A DNA stretch of 58,880 bases, taken from assembly GCA_017398335.1 (NCBI GenBank), contig JAFQGK010000040.1, positions 1 through 58,880 on the forward strand. Direction: 5' to 3'. The notes beneath the pieces are model-generated. The model was not told where the DNA came from, made no database searches, and saw only the letters and a list, made by a program, of their open reading frames with translations. Below, in pieces: positions 8,990 through 18,425 of this stretch. The number at the start of each line of letters is the position of its first letter. The first letter of the stretch is position 1. A program made the translations under genes and the position numbers. This stretch comes from Bacteroidales bacterium (GTDB lineage Bacteria > Bacteroidota > Bacteroidia > Bacteroidales > UBA932).

Positions 8990-10270
8990 CTATTGTATAA
9001 TAGCTTCCTTAATACAATCAACGATATAACGCACATCATCATCTGTCACACACGGACCTGCCGGGAGACAGAATCCGACCTTGAAGATTTCCTCTGAAAC
9101 ACCGTTCACATAGGCTACTGCATCAGCATAAACCGGTTGTCTGTGCATCGGCTTCCACACAGGACGACATTCTACCCTCTTCGAGAGCATAAAGACACGC
9201 AGGGCCTCGACATTATCATTTGGCTGGCAGTCTGTGACGGCTGTGTCTACAGACTTGATTACTCCTGCAGCACCTCCCACTGCTGTCCTGACTATCTCTT
9301 TATAGGCATTATCCTGTCCCTGAATCCTGACATCCGGATCCAGAGTAGCTGCACATAGCCAGAAATTGGAATCATATCGAGGATCGTCAGGCTGTTCATG
9401 AAGCGTTACTCCCGGAACCTCCTTCAGCAGTTCCTTGTATAATTCCTGAACATGCTTATGATGCGAGATATGAGAATCCAGTACTTTCATCTGTCCACGC
9501 CCTATGCCTGCACAGACGTTGCTCATACGATAATTATATCCTATTTCCGTATGCTGATAATAAGGATAAGCATCACGCGCCTGTGTAGCATGCCACATTA
9601 CATTGTCGGCATCCTCCGTACTTCCACAGATAAGAGCACCGCCACCTGACGTCGTGATCATCTTGTTTCCGTTGAAACTCAAGACACCGAAACGTCCGAA
9701 AGTTCCCAGCACACGACCATTGAAACGTGAGCCCATGCCTTCAGCAGCATCTTCAATTACCGGAATACCATATCTGTCTGCAACAGCCATTATACGCTCA
9801 CAATCATATGGCATTCCATATAATGCCACAGGGATGATTGCCTTAGGATATCTGCCGGTCGCTTTCTTACGTTCTACAATAGCTTTCTCCAGAAGATCCG
9901 GGTCCATATTCCATGTCTGCCTTTCGGAATCGATGAAGACTGGTTTAGCACCGAGATATGTAATCGGGTTGGATGAAGCACAGAATGTAAATGACTGCAC
10001 GCATACCTCATCTCCTGCTGTCACTCCGCAAGCGACAAGTGCAAGATGTACCGCAGCTGTTCCTGCGCTCAGACAGACAATTTTCCTATCGAGAACACTG
10101 CCGTCTGAATTTCTGTTTGCAAAATCTGCAAGAGACTGCTCGAACGCATTGACATTAGGTCCCATCGGAACCACCCAATTTGTATCAAACGCTTCCTTGA
10201 CGTATTTCTGTTCGTACCCTTCTTCACTCATATGTGCCAGACAAAGGTAGATGGTCTTTCTATCTTCCAT
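8990..10270 (-). CDS. PglE-like DegT/DnrJ/EryC1 sugar aminotransferase
   Basis: 426 residues of the sugar aminotransferase family. SAGTAAVHLAL (68-78) begins the cofactor site, VIEDAAEG has D174, and the internal-aldimine lysine is K203 in SFNGNKMITTSGGG. Members aminate 4-keto-6-deoxy sugars. Its likely substrate is the product of the PglF-like dehydratase at 19948, giving UDP-4-amino-4,6-dideoxy-GlcNAc for the PglD-like enzyme. It is some 30-50 residues longer than typical PglE, with an added stretch around 325-350. It follows the nucleotidyltransferase gene after 10 bases. Confidence 0.88.
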   Translation of the reverse strand: MEDRKTIYLCLAHMSEEGYEQKYVKEAFDTNWVVPMGPNVNAFEQSLADFANRNSDGSVLDRKIVCLSAGTAAVHLALVACGVTAGDEVCVQSFTFCASSNPITYLGAKPVFIDSERQTWNMDPDLLEKAIVERKKATGRYPKAIIPVALYGMPYDCERIMAVADRYGIPVIEDAAEGMGSRFNGRVLGTFGRFGVLSFNGNKMITTSGGGALICGSTEDADNVMWHATQARDAYPYYQHTEIGYNYRMSNVCAGIGRGQMKVLDSHISHHKHVQELYKELLKEVPGVTLHEQPDDPRYDSNFWLCAATLDPDVRIQGQDNAYKEIVRTAVGGAAGVIKSVDTAVTDCQPNDNVEALRVFMLSKRVECRPVWKPMHRQPVYADAVAYVNGVSEEIFKVGFCLPAGPCVTDDDVRYIVDCIKEAIIQ

Positions 10271-10280
10271 ATTGTTCTTT

Positions 10281-11408
10281 TCACTTTTTGTTCATATTCA
10301 TTATATCTGCAAAACTATACGGTGACCTTATACGGTTCCAGGCAAACCTGAATAGAATGCTCAGGAAACTCTCTTTATAGGTAATATCATACTTCCACCT
10401 GTTAGCAAAATTACGTCTGGTCTTGACATAGCAATATTTCAGGAAATTCCGCCGCATAGGAGGGGCTTCATCTGTAAATTCCGGGAATAATATATCCTTG
10501 AATATCCTCTTCTCTAATGCCGGACGGCTTGCCCTGACAGGAAAATGTTCAGCAGGAAAACCTAATTCATTGACGCATATCGCATTCTGACAATCCATAA
10601 ATATATGCATGTTTACTTTCTCCGCATTAGCATACAAAGCTTCCCAATCAATATCAGCATAATGTCTTTCCACAAAGAATGCCCAATCAAGCAAGTGTCT
10701 CAGCGTAATTGACTCTGTTGCAAAATGCGCTGAAGAATGCCTTAACAAGAAATATGCATTAAGGTTATGAGACGGGAGGCAAATTGAGTTTCCTCTGGCG
10801 GAAACGACTTTTACAGGAGATTCCTCCGCAAATTTCATAATCAGCTCCTCACTTCCGTCATCCTCATGGCAATCCGTCTCGATAAAGGTTATATGATTTT
10901 CAACTTCAGTTCCCTTATAGAAGAAGATCGTATGATGGGAACTTTTTACAGGATGTATGTCGAGCTCTGCTGCAAGCAAGGCATCTCCCCTCTCCTGATC
11001 GCCGTAAAGCCATATATCCACATCTCCACATGGACGATGGTCCGGGTGAGGATAGTTAAGAGAAAGTCCCCAGCCCTTCAGAAGCATCATCCTGATTCCA
11101 TGACTTTCATAAAAGGCCGACAGTTCGGAAACAGCATCTGCATGGCGGGCATATTGTTTCTCATATCCCACTACACTCTTTATCCATGGCAGAAGTATCT
11201 TCTGACCTGGCCGAACTTCTCCCGGAAGCCCTGAAAGGGCATCAAAGATAACCGCCAGCACTCCCTGTCTGGAAGCCAGCCTCATCACACCTTTCCAATC
11301 AGCGGATTCAATGATTCCGATATCGACAGCATATGCAGGATCCACCACTTTTCTGAGCAACTGGCATATGACTGCAACCGACTTGGAATCGTGTTGATTC
11401 ATACTCAT
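10281..11408 (-). CDS. PF14907-type nucleotidyltransferase family protein
   Basis: 375 residues. The stretch MMLLKGWGLSLNYP ending in RPCGDVDIW (128-133) is the mark of the uncharacterised nucleotidyltransferase family (NTP_transf_5), with the paired aspartates D129 and D131 of the pol-beta fold. Further histidines in a helical region (HSSAHF, around 225) are also conserved-looking. The family occurs in polysaccharide operons and in some RiPP loci with HprK-like kinases, but the reaction has not been established to my knowledge. It sits without a gap after the GT4 gene at 11409. It may modify the glycan or a lipid-linked intermediate; that is inference. Confidence 0.75.
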   Translation of the reverse strand: MSMNQHDSKSVAVICQLLRKVVDPAYAVDIGIIESADWKGVMRLASRQGVLAVIFDALSGLPGEVRPGQKILLPWIKSVVGYEKQYARHADAVSELSAFYESHGIRMMLLKGWGLSLNYPHPDHRPCGDVDIWLYGDQERGDALLAAELDIHPVKSSHHTIFFYKGTEVENHITFIETDCHEDDGSEELIMKFAEESPVKVVSARGNSICLPSHNLNAYFLLRHSSAHFATESITLRHLLDWAFFVERHYADIDWEALYANAEKVNMHIFMDCQNAICVNELGFPAEHFPVRASRPALEKRIFKDILFPEFTDEAPPMRRNFLKYCYVKTRRNFANRWKYDITYKESFLSILFRFAWNRIRSPYSFADIMNMNKK

Positions 11409-12545
11409 TTACTTACTATTCTTTTTGAAATCTTCCTTGATAAGCCGATGGAAGCCATAGACATCCCGCGATGTCTTTTTCGCATCCAGCAGATCGCGGA
11501 GATAGATTCTGCCATGCTCCGCCATCTGTCTTGCAATCTCCGGTTCGGCAATCACCTTCTCTATTGCACCTGCGATGGAAGCCGGTTCTGAAGGATTAAC
11601 CAGATACCCTGTCTTTCCGGGAATCACGATATCTGGAAAGCCACCGACATTTGACGCAATTGTAGGAACTGCCAGCATCAGAGATTCCGCAGCTCCTCCA
11701 AGGTTCTCTGAATGAGAAGGGTGTACGACCATGTCAAAATCCTGATACAGATCAGGAACATTGTCTCTGGTTCCGAGGAAATGTACATTACGCACCTTGT
11801 CCTTACCATAGGCAACCACTTCCTCCGCATATTTATCGGCTCCCACCCACGGTCCTCCGATAAACACAAGATGCAGATCCGGATACTTATCCTGAATCAT
11901 TGCAACTGCATCAATCAGATCCTCATGTCCCTTCAATCCCCTCTTCTCCCCAAGATATCTCTTCGGTGCATACATATATGCCACCATGCCGACGACAATA
12001 TCCTTTGATGTAAGTCCAAGTTCCGAACGCAGAAGCCCCTTCCGATACTCTTTGTCAACCAGATCACCACCATAGTAGGTCAGGAAAAGACGATTGTCAT
12101 CAATTCCGCATGATTTATATTTATCCAGAGACCATTTACATGTAGGAATCCAATAATCCTTACCTTTCTGTGCAGTCCAGAGGTCAGCATATCTGAATAC
12201 GACATGCTCCAGATGGAGAGGGCCTGGCACCTCGAAAACTCGTGGGATATCGTAACTTCTCAGAGCCAGACGCATCAGCAATGTGGTCAGGACAAAATGG
12301 CTGTGAACAATATCAGGACGGATATCATCCACTATATTTCGCAGCTTTCTGATTGTGCCGTAAGCATTCTTCAAAGAATAATCAAGTTCATGCACGATTA
12401 CTCCTGCATCCTTATACTTCTGCACCAGAATTCCATCAAGCGGCATCGCCACATGGACCTCGTCTCCCATCTGTACCAGATCGCGCATGACACGAAAAGC
12501 CCACGTCGCCCCCGTCGAAGTCTTTACTAAATGAAGAGATTTCAT
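11409..12545 (-). CDS. GT4-family glycosyltransferase
   Basis: 378 residues with the two-domain GT-B fold. The N-terminal MKSLHLVKTSTGATW resembles acceptor-side start segments. The donor side has HPSHSENLGGAAESLMLAVP with the EX7E-like pair, and SNVGGFPDIV that binds the sugar nucleotide. It should add one sugar to the undecaprenyl-linked repeat unit at the inner face of the membrane. It overlaps the preceding glycosyltransferase by 4 bases (ATGA). The sugar added cannot be predicted. Confidence 0.88.
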   Translation of the reverse strand: MKSLHLVKTSTGATWAFRVMRDLVQMGDEVHVAMPLDGILVQKYKDAGVIVHELDYSLKNAYGTIRKLRNIVDDIRPDIVHSHFVLTTLLMRLALRSYDIPRVFEVPGPLHLEHVVFRYADLWTAQKGKDYWIPTCKWSLDKYKSCGIDDNRLFLTYYGGDLVDKEYRKGLLRSELGLTSKDIVVGMVAYMYAPKRYLGEKRGLKGHEDLIDAVAMIQDKYPDLHLVFIGGPWVGADKYAEEVVAYGKDKVRNVHFLGTRDNVPDLYQDFDMVVHPSHSENLGGAAESLMLAVPTIASNVGGFPDIVIPGKTGYLVNPSEPASIAGAIEKVIAEPEIARQMAEHGRIYLRDLLDAKKTSRDVYGFHRLIKEDFKKNSK

Positions 12546-13711
12546 CTGACTGAGTGTTGTTTCTTAATGTATTCAAAAAAACCTGCCCTGAGCTGTTTCA
12601 GTCTTTCTTCCTTGAAATAACGGGCAGTCATCAGATTCCTCTGTGCCTGTCTGTCGGCAAAATCATGGTCTTTGATCATCTTCTCGATCTTTCCTGCCAG
12701 CTGCAAAGGCTCATCCTTATCGATCAGGACCGTATCTTCCAGAAGTTCCGGAATGCCTCCAACTCGTGTTCCAATACATGGAAGACCGTGAGCCATCGCC
12801 TCAATCACGGCACGTGGCAATCCCTCAGTACGGGACACCAGAACAAACATATCTGCATCTTCAAGTTCAGAATGAACCTTTTCACGAGGAAGATTACCAG
12901 TAAAAAAGGCATCAACATTCATCTTTTCCGCCAGACGGACCATATCAGGGCGATATTTTCCATCTCCCATCCAAAGCAGTCTGGTATTGATTCCCTTCTG
13001 TTTCAGGAGCATCATAGCCTTCAAAAGGACATCCGGGGCCTTATACATCTGATCTAGAGAACCTATAGAAACGATTGTGTATGAGTCTTTTGACTCCATG
13101 ACCTTGGGCGAAGCGGCAAAATCATTATCACTGACGATAACATCGGACACACCTACGCTGAATGAAGATTCACCGGCCGGATACATTCTCTGAAGTGTTT
13201 TTCTGGTCACATAAAGGCAGGCGGATGCTCTCCTTACCTGATATTTCAAAGATATGGTGGCCATCATCCTTATCAAAGGTCTCAACGGATGACTTACGCT
13301 TCCTCTGGCAAAAACATCCCATGGATTTCCAACGACCTCACATGCATATGGAATCCCTTTCCTCCTGAGGATTCCGCTGACTATTCCTCCGATCTGTCCT
13401 GGCAATCTGCAGATATAACAGAAATCCTTATTGATAGAAGCAGATATCAGTCTTCTGATCTTTCTCTTATTCTTCAGATATCCGTTGAAGCCTATGTAAT
13501 ACGGCAGTTCTATGAATCTGACCCTATCAGAAGAAGCCAGTGCCGCATCCTCTCCGATCATATTCCCGTCCTCGCTGACTCGGGCTATTACGACAAGTTC
13601 ATCGAAATGCTCGAGGTATCTTTCCCATAGTCCTTTACCGAAACCTCCTAAGCTATAATATTTGCCTTCAGATTTAACGAAACGGGCTTCCGTCGCAAAA
13701 CATAATGTCAT
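12542..13711 (-). CDS. GT4-family glycosyltransferase
   Basis: 389 residues. The C-terminal donor-binding domain holds SRTEGLPRAVIEAMAHGLP (EX7E motif) and GTRVGGIPELL, the standard GT4 signature. The N-terminal domain is diverged, with YYSLGGFGKGLWERY near the start. It follows the polymerase gene after 7 bases and overlaps the next glycosyltransferase by 4. It is predicted to extend the repeat unit; donor and acceptor are unknown. Confidence 0.87.
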   Translation of the reverse strand: MTLCFATEARFVKSEGKYYSLGGFGKGLWERYLEHFDELVVIARVSEDGNMIGEDAALASSDRVRFIELPYYIGFNGYLKNKRKIRRLISASINKDFCYICRLPGQIGGIVSGILRRKGIPYACEVVGNPWDVFARGSVSHPLRPLIRMMATISLKYQVRRASACLYVTRKTLQRMYPAGESSFSVGVSDVIVSDNDFAASPKVMESKDSYTIVSIGSLDQMYKAPDVLLKAMMLLKQKGINTRLLWMGDGKYRPDMVRLAEKMNVDAFFTGNLPREKVHSELEDADMFVLVSRTEGLPRAVIEAMAHGLPCIGTRVGGIPELLEDTVLIDKDEPLQLAGKIEKMIKDHDFADRQAQRNLMTARYFKEERLKQLRAGFFEYIKKQHSVR

Positions 13712-13718
13712 ACAGATA

Positions 13719-15119
13719 TCACTTTATCAGTTTCCCCTTATAATAATATACGACGATCAGATAGATCGGCAGGATATAATAGAACAAACTTCTTACCGTT
13801 GCCAGGAAAGAGTTTCGTACAGTTTTGATTACCAGGAAACAAAAGATAAAGGAAAGCACCAGTAACAAAGGATTTTTCCGGTTTCTTTCATTTACATTGA
13901 ATATCAATCCATAGCAATATCCGAGCAAGAGCATAACCAAAAAGCCGAAATTTCCAAAGTTGGCATATGCCTCTGCAACAATGGAATAGCCCGGACCAAA
14001 ATTCAGGTTCATGGCATTCTGAAGCCAAGCATTCATATTTCCATACTTCATTGCAGGATGAAGATCCCAGAACCCCAGATTAGGAATGACACTGGTCAGT
14101 GCATAAAAGTAGCTCGATCCGTATCTGTAATCATACATCTCAGGGATAAGTTCCATCGTAGCCGTCATAGGATATTGGCTGAAACCCATTTCGCTGACTG
14201 CCGCATAAAAGGCATTGCTGTCACCGAATCCTTTTGAAATCGCCTCGGACAGATCGGCATCAGAGTCAGATCGCGTTTCCGCAATGACTCCCAGCAAGGA
14301 GACGAAGAAGAAACCAGCGACCGCTACGATTACAGCCTGATTGAAACGGATCGGCTTGACACAGATATGATAATACATAAGCAGGATTGCTGCTATTATC
14401 ACTCCATTGCTTCGTCCTCCAGTATAAAGCCAGAAGCACATTTCGAACACAAGCAGGAACACATACAATCTCCTTCTGGACTTTGAGGTCTCTACCAGCA
14501 GGAGACATAAGACTCCAGGTATGAAATATTGGGAGAGGATATTGACAATGTTGAATATTCCGATTTTCTCTTCCTGCATATAGATGCCAGTATAGCCATA
14601 AGAAAGCACAACCAGCAGCACTGATATTCTGTCAACTATATATGGGATGACTGATATCCATAGAAAGAGTTTTCCTACCTTCCTTATGCCACGCACCTGA
14701 TTGTAACGATAGCGTTCATCCGACTGCAGAGTAAGATTTATCCTACGCCTGTTTCCTTTGTTGCTCAACATAGCTCCGATATGAAAGAAATTCAGGAACA
14801 TAAGGGTGACAAGCTGAGCCGGCATTATGGATGAAGGCAGGAATAATTCAGTCAGATCATATTCCGGATTGACTTTTCCGATAATACAGAGGAAGGATTG
14901 TCCGTATGTAAATACATAAGCAGCAACTAAAAATACAATATATGGAGATAATGCCAGACGGGTGACTTTATACCAGCTGAACAGCGAATAGAACAGCTGC
15001 ACAAATCCAAGAACACCCATCATCTGCATCCCGGCATCTGACACCGGCAATGTGATATAAACAGCGTATATTATTGCTGCTAACAATAATGATCCTGTTA
15101 TATATATCGGCGTTTTCAT
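13719..15119 (-). CDS. Wzy-like oligosaccharide repeat-unit polymerase
   Basis: 466 residues, mostly hydrophobic, with about ten to twelve membrane spans and a large outer loop around 290-375 (between IAETRSDSD and GPGYSIVAEAYANFG). GPGYSIVAEAYANFG near 375-390 is typical of O-antigen polymerases. It would join repeat units at the periplasmic side, under control of Wzc. Like most Wzy proteins it has little sequence conservation, so the call rests on topology, the motif and position among glycosyltransferases beside a Wzx gene. It shares 4 bases with the upstream glycosyltransferase. Confidence 0.82.
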   Translation of the reverse strand: MKTPIYITGSLLLAAIIYAVYITLPVSDAGMQMMGVLGFVQLFYSLFSWYKVTRLALSPYIVFLVAAYVFTYGQSFLCIIGKVNPEYDLTELFLPSSIMPAQLVTLMFLNFFHIGAMLSNKGNRRRINLTLQSDERYRYNQVRGIRKVGKLFLWISVIPYIVDRISVLLVVLSYGYTGIYMQEEKIGIFNIVNILSQYFIPGVLCLLLVETSKSRRRLYVFLLVFEMCFWLYTGGRSNGVIIAAILLMYYHICVKPIRFNQAVIVAVAGFFFVSLLGVIAETRSDSDADLSEAISKGFGDSNAFYAAVSEMGFSQYPMTATMELIPEMYDYRYGSSYFYALTSVIPNLGFWDLHPAMKYGNMNAWLQNAMNLNFGPGYSIVAEAYANFGNFGFLVMLLLGYCYGLIFNVNERNRKNPLLLVLSFIFCFLVIKTVRNSFLATVRSLFYYILPIYLIVVYYYKGKLIK

Positions 15120-16237
15120 ATATAAACTTTTTCAGTTAGAAATGCTACCGTAGAGTCAATGCCATATCCTTTTTCCCGAATTTGAGAAGGGGCCTCCGTC
15201 CTGTCAAGAAACTCTATCGATCCCATATACTCTGCCCATGATTCAGCAGTATCGTTCAATGAACGGAAAGACAGATAATCCGACAGGCGGGACTCCGGAG
15301 ATACTGCATCAGAGCATATAGTCATTACTCCTGATGCCTGTGCCTCGACGAGAGCGACAGGAAGGCCTTCATATAATGACGGGAATACAAAATAATCAAA
15401 GGCAGACAGATATTTGTAGATTTCAGACTGCAGACCGGCAAAGATGACCTTACGCTCCAGTCCCTTGTCCCGTACCATCCCGACTATCTCATCAAACAAT
15501 ATACCTCTTCCAACGCACACCAATACCGCCTCCGGATGAATCTTGAGAAATTCCGAGAAGATTTCCAGAAGAAACTTATGATTCTTGACCTCATCGAAAC
15601 GTCCGACATGGCCGATTACAAGAGCATCTTCCGGAATATCGTGTTTCTGCCTTATTTCCTTCCTGAAGCTCTTATCATATGCAAAGCGGTTAAGATCAAT
15701 ACCGTTATTTATGATAAAAGCCTTTTTCATCACCCCCGTATATTTATAAAGCCAGTCAGACGCCACTTTAGAGCAAGCCAGCCAGTCAGTAGCCAGCATA
15801 CCTATCAGAGGTTTATTTATCCAATGAAGGATATTATGCACCAGTCCCGACTGGACCGTATTATGCGAATGAATGACTCTTGTCTTTATACCATGCTTCC
15901 GTGCATAATAGAGGACTTCTAGAGAAGACAATGACGATGTATGGTAATGAATGGCGTCAAATTTCCCTTCGTGATCCCCGAAAAAGGAATCCAAGGCTCT
16001 GCAATATCTTACAATTCCCTGAGATCTGGTCGGTATCGTATATATGATTCCGCCATATTCCATAATTTCGTCCTTATAATCACAATCTTCCTCAATCAGG
16101 AGAAAGCAGAACCTGTACTTCTTCCGGTCGATATGCCTGAAGATATTCATTATCATCGTTTCCGCTCCCCCTCTGTTCATACGGGCAAGACAATGAAGTA
16201 CCGTATATGCCATGATTACAGATTTTTTAACAACCAA
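15116..16237 (-). CDS. GT4-family glycosyltransferase (EpsF-like)
   Basis: 373 residues. It contains MNRGGAETMIMNIFRHIDR, the well-known N-terminal motif of EpsF/CapM-type enzymes. The C-terminal half has IGHVGRFDEVKNHKFLLEIF and PSLYEGLPVALVEAQASG (EX7E). The likely start may be MAYTVLHCL, nine residues into the frame; the reported frame overlaps the pyruvyl transferase gene by 22 bases, and the later start would remove most of that overlap. It is predicted to add a sugar to the lipid-linked repeat unit. Confidence 0.88.
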   Translation of the reverse strand: MVVKKSVIMAYTVLHCLARMNRGGAETMIMNIFRHIDRKKYRFCFLLIEEDCDYKDEIMEYGGIIYTIPTRSQGIVRYCRALDSFFGDHEGKFDAIHYHTSSLSSLEVLYYARKHGIKTRVIHSHNTVQSGLVHNILHWINKPLIGMLATDWLACSKVASDWLYKYTGVMKKAFIINNGIDLNRFAYDKSFRKEIRQKHDIPEDALVIGHVGRFDEVKNHKFLLEIFSEFLKIHPEAVLVCVGRGILFDEIVGMVRDKGLERKVIFAGLQSEIYKYLSAFDYFVFPSLYEGLPVALVEAQASGVMTICSDAVSPESRLSDYLSFRSLNDTAESWAEYMGSIEFLDRTEAPSQIREKGYGIDSTVAFLTEKVYI

Positions 16238-17337
16238 CTTTTACCATTCGAGCAAAGTTCGTCTATCATAGCGTCCTTTGCATCATAATCAACCGGAGCA
16301 GCCAATGCTTCATCTATCTCCGTCACATTCATTCTTTCAAGCATACCGAGCAGATTCAATATCGAATACATGCGTGAAGAGTTTGATCTGCTGTGATAAT
16401 CATACGTACAGAATTGTCTGCGCGCGATTATCGAGAATGCCGTTGCATGAAATGAATTGGTGAAGACATATGCGGAATTAAAGATCAGTCTCACGAAATC
16501 AACCGGGCCCACGTCAGTGAAATTCCTGTCCGCTCCCTTGATTTTCATAGGTGACACTGAATACAGCCTGAGTCCAAGCTTTCCTGCAACATATTTCGCA
16601 TCTCTTACAAGCTGTTCATTTACAGCAGTCAGGTTATATATCAGCACATATGGTTCCTCGCTTGCGGATTTATCGCAAACACTCCTCCATTCTTCTTCCG
16701 AAAGCAGAAACACAGGGTCGCATACCTGGGTTCCCTCCAGATTGAATTCATGCAGAATATCCAGACCGGAAGTTTCCCTGACAGAGATGGCATCCAGCGA
16801 AGACAGGTACGTCTGTAATTCTTTCCGGCTTTCATTAGAAACTGATGTGGCACCAAAACTCGCTGCATATGATATTCTTTTCTTTCCGGCCGGTGCAAAT
16901 TGAAGATAGAAGGCCGGATCCTTTCCATTGAGCATGGTCACGGAATTCCAGACCTGATCACTGCCGGTTATATAAATATCCGCCGCAGGCACATCAGTCA
17001 TCAATTCATTATAATTCCTATATTGTCGGGTGAGTGCCAGGAATCGATACGTAAAGCCATCAAAAGACTCTTTGCGTTTCAATGAAGGAAGATACCATAG
17101 ATATCTTTTCAAGGCATACAGCACTCTGAGCAAGGTACTTCTGTCAGTATATTTGCGTACAGGTGAATCAGGATGCACAAACAGGCTGAACTTATATGGA
17201 AAATCCAGATAATCCGGCTTATAATCTATGATTTCCACGTCATGTCCCTGCTTCTGCAGAAAATGCATAAGCGCAAAAGCCTGAAGCGAAGCTCCGAAAT
17301 TATAGACATCATGACATGTTATGACCTTTATCTCCAT
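16216..17337 (-). CDS. Polysaccharide pyruvyl transferase family protein
   Basis: 373 residues of the PF04230 family (CsaB/WcaK-type). MEIKVITCHDVYNFGASLQAFAL at the start is the common opening; YITGSDQVWN (around 112) and FTNSFHATAFSIIARRQF (around 293) are the conserved blocks. The family adds pyruvate ketals to sugars or, in some members, does other transfers. It overlaps by 10 bases the iron-sulfur protein gene before it, a pairing often seen in Bacteroidetes capsule loci. A pyruvyl group would add negative charge to the exported glycan. Confidence 0.87.
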   Translation of the reverse strand: MEIKVITCHDVYNFGASLQAFALMHFLQKQGHDVEIIDYKPDYLDFPYKFSLFVHPDSPVRKYTDRSTLLRVLYALKRYLWYLPSLKRKESFDGFTYRFLALTRQYRNYNELMTDVPAADIYITGSDQVWNSVTMLNGKDPAFYLQFAPAGKKRISYAASFGATSVSNESRKELQTYLSSLDAISVRETSGLDILHEFNLEGTQVCDPVFLLSEEEWRSVCDKSASEEPYVLIYNLTAVNEQLVRDAKYVAGKLGLRLYSVSPMKIKGADRNFTDVGPVDFVRLIFNSAYVFTNSFHATAFSIIARRQFCTYDYHSRSNSSRMYSILNLLGMLERMNVTEIDEALAAPVDYDAKDAMIDELCSNGKSWLLKNL

Positions 17338-18425
17338 GATTTAAGCTTTCTATATAAGTACACCATTCCTGACAGTAGCGGCAGGAGGTTGAACCTGCTT
17401 CCAAGTCCCTTCATCACAAGCGGATAAAAGCACTGATATTCTGCATTAGACACCATCTGTCCTTCACTTACCTCAGCAAACGAGAATTCCTTCAATTCCA
17501 GATCGGCATCCCTCAACACTCTGTCACCACGCTCCGTGAAGGCTACAACTGCGTTGACACCTGCCTGATCATCCTTGTATCGTTCTCCCCAGAAATCACC
17601 GATTCTTATATCTGCATATGACTTGTCTGACTTGAATCTGCAGCTTGAATAGCATGCCTTGCCCAGGCAGGCATCTCCAAGAAACATTGTATAGAATTCA
17701 TCGCGTCCGGATGAGCGATATACTTTCTTACTTCCGTCAAGGGTAATACAATAGCTTCTGCGCCAACCATTATCCTTGTTTCTCCACGTGGCAGAACGAA
17801 TCTTCCCAAGACCGGAACCATGCCTTGTGAGATACTTTTCCCATAGCAGACTGCTCGGAACGCCATGGCAGAAGAAATCAACCAGCAGAAAATTATCCTG
17901 ACATCTGAAAAGTTCAGTATAATTCCTGAAAGAAGCAATCTGGCAAGGTGTGCCGACGACCATATATTTTTTTCTGGGATCTATCCTTGTAAAGGCCTCC
18001 AGAGTGTAGCTAGGCAAGTATTTGCTACCCTTAGACCAATGAAGGTCTTCGACTGTTTCTGCGATATAATGTTCCGCTCTATGCTTGTCAGAATTGTATC
18101 TGACACCGCAGAATCCGTATCCCACGCCCATCAGATGTCTGGCAATCTCATAACTGACTCCACCTGAAGTTGAAGTCATACGTACTCCGGCATCTTTACT
18201 CCATGCGGCATAGCACTTGACAGGAGATGGGGTTCCAGAATGATTCATAAACGAACATACACGTATGCAGAGCCCACATTCCACACATTTAGCAGGATCT
18301 GTGATATAAGGTTGATAAAAACCCTTCTCATTGAGTCGGATATCAATCACCTCATGTGCACATACCTTGGCGCATAGACCGCAACCGAAACAATCCCTGA
18401 TTTCTGCAATATTCTTCATAATCAT
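17328..18425 (-). CDS. Ferredoxin-domain protein of the F420 hydrogenase/dehydrogenase beta family
   Basis: 365 residues. Two 4Fe-4S clusters are held by C12-C15-C18-C22 and C47-C50-C53-C57. The rest has the FrhB-type pattern: STSGGVSYEIARHLM, VGTPCQIASFRNY, DFFCHGVPSSLLW and IRIGDFWG. The family moves electrons between ferredoxin and a flavin-linked acceptor; in polysaccharide loci its target is unknown. It overlaps the Wzx gene by 4 bases and the pyruvyl transferase by 10, which suggests joint action, perhaps a reductive sugar modification. F420 itself is not expected in Bacteroidales. Confidence 0.85.
   Translation of the reverse strand: MIMKNIAEIRDCFGCGLCAKVCAHEVIDIRLNEKGFYQPYITDPAKCVECGLCIRVCSFMNHSGTPSPVKCYAAWSKDAGVRMTSTSGGVSYEIARHLMGVGYGFCGVRYNSDKHRAEHYIAETVEDLHWSKGSKYLPSYTLEAFTRIDPRKKYMVVGTPCQIASFRNYTELFRCQDNFLLVDFFCHGVPSSLLWEKYLTRHGSGLGKIRSATWRNKDNGWRRSYCITLDGSKKVYRSSGRDEFYTMFLGDACLGKACYSSCRFKSDKSYADIRIGDFWGERYKDDQAGVNAVVAFTERGDRVLRDADLELKEFSFAEVSEGQMVSNAEYQCFYPLVMKGLGSRFNLLPLLSGMVYLYRKLKSWR

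Noticed and set aside
9603-10250. Open frame of 215 codons on the plus strand
   Set aside because: It is the shadow of the PglE-like aminotransferase gene; no promoter or recognisable domain.
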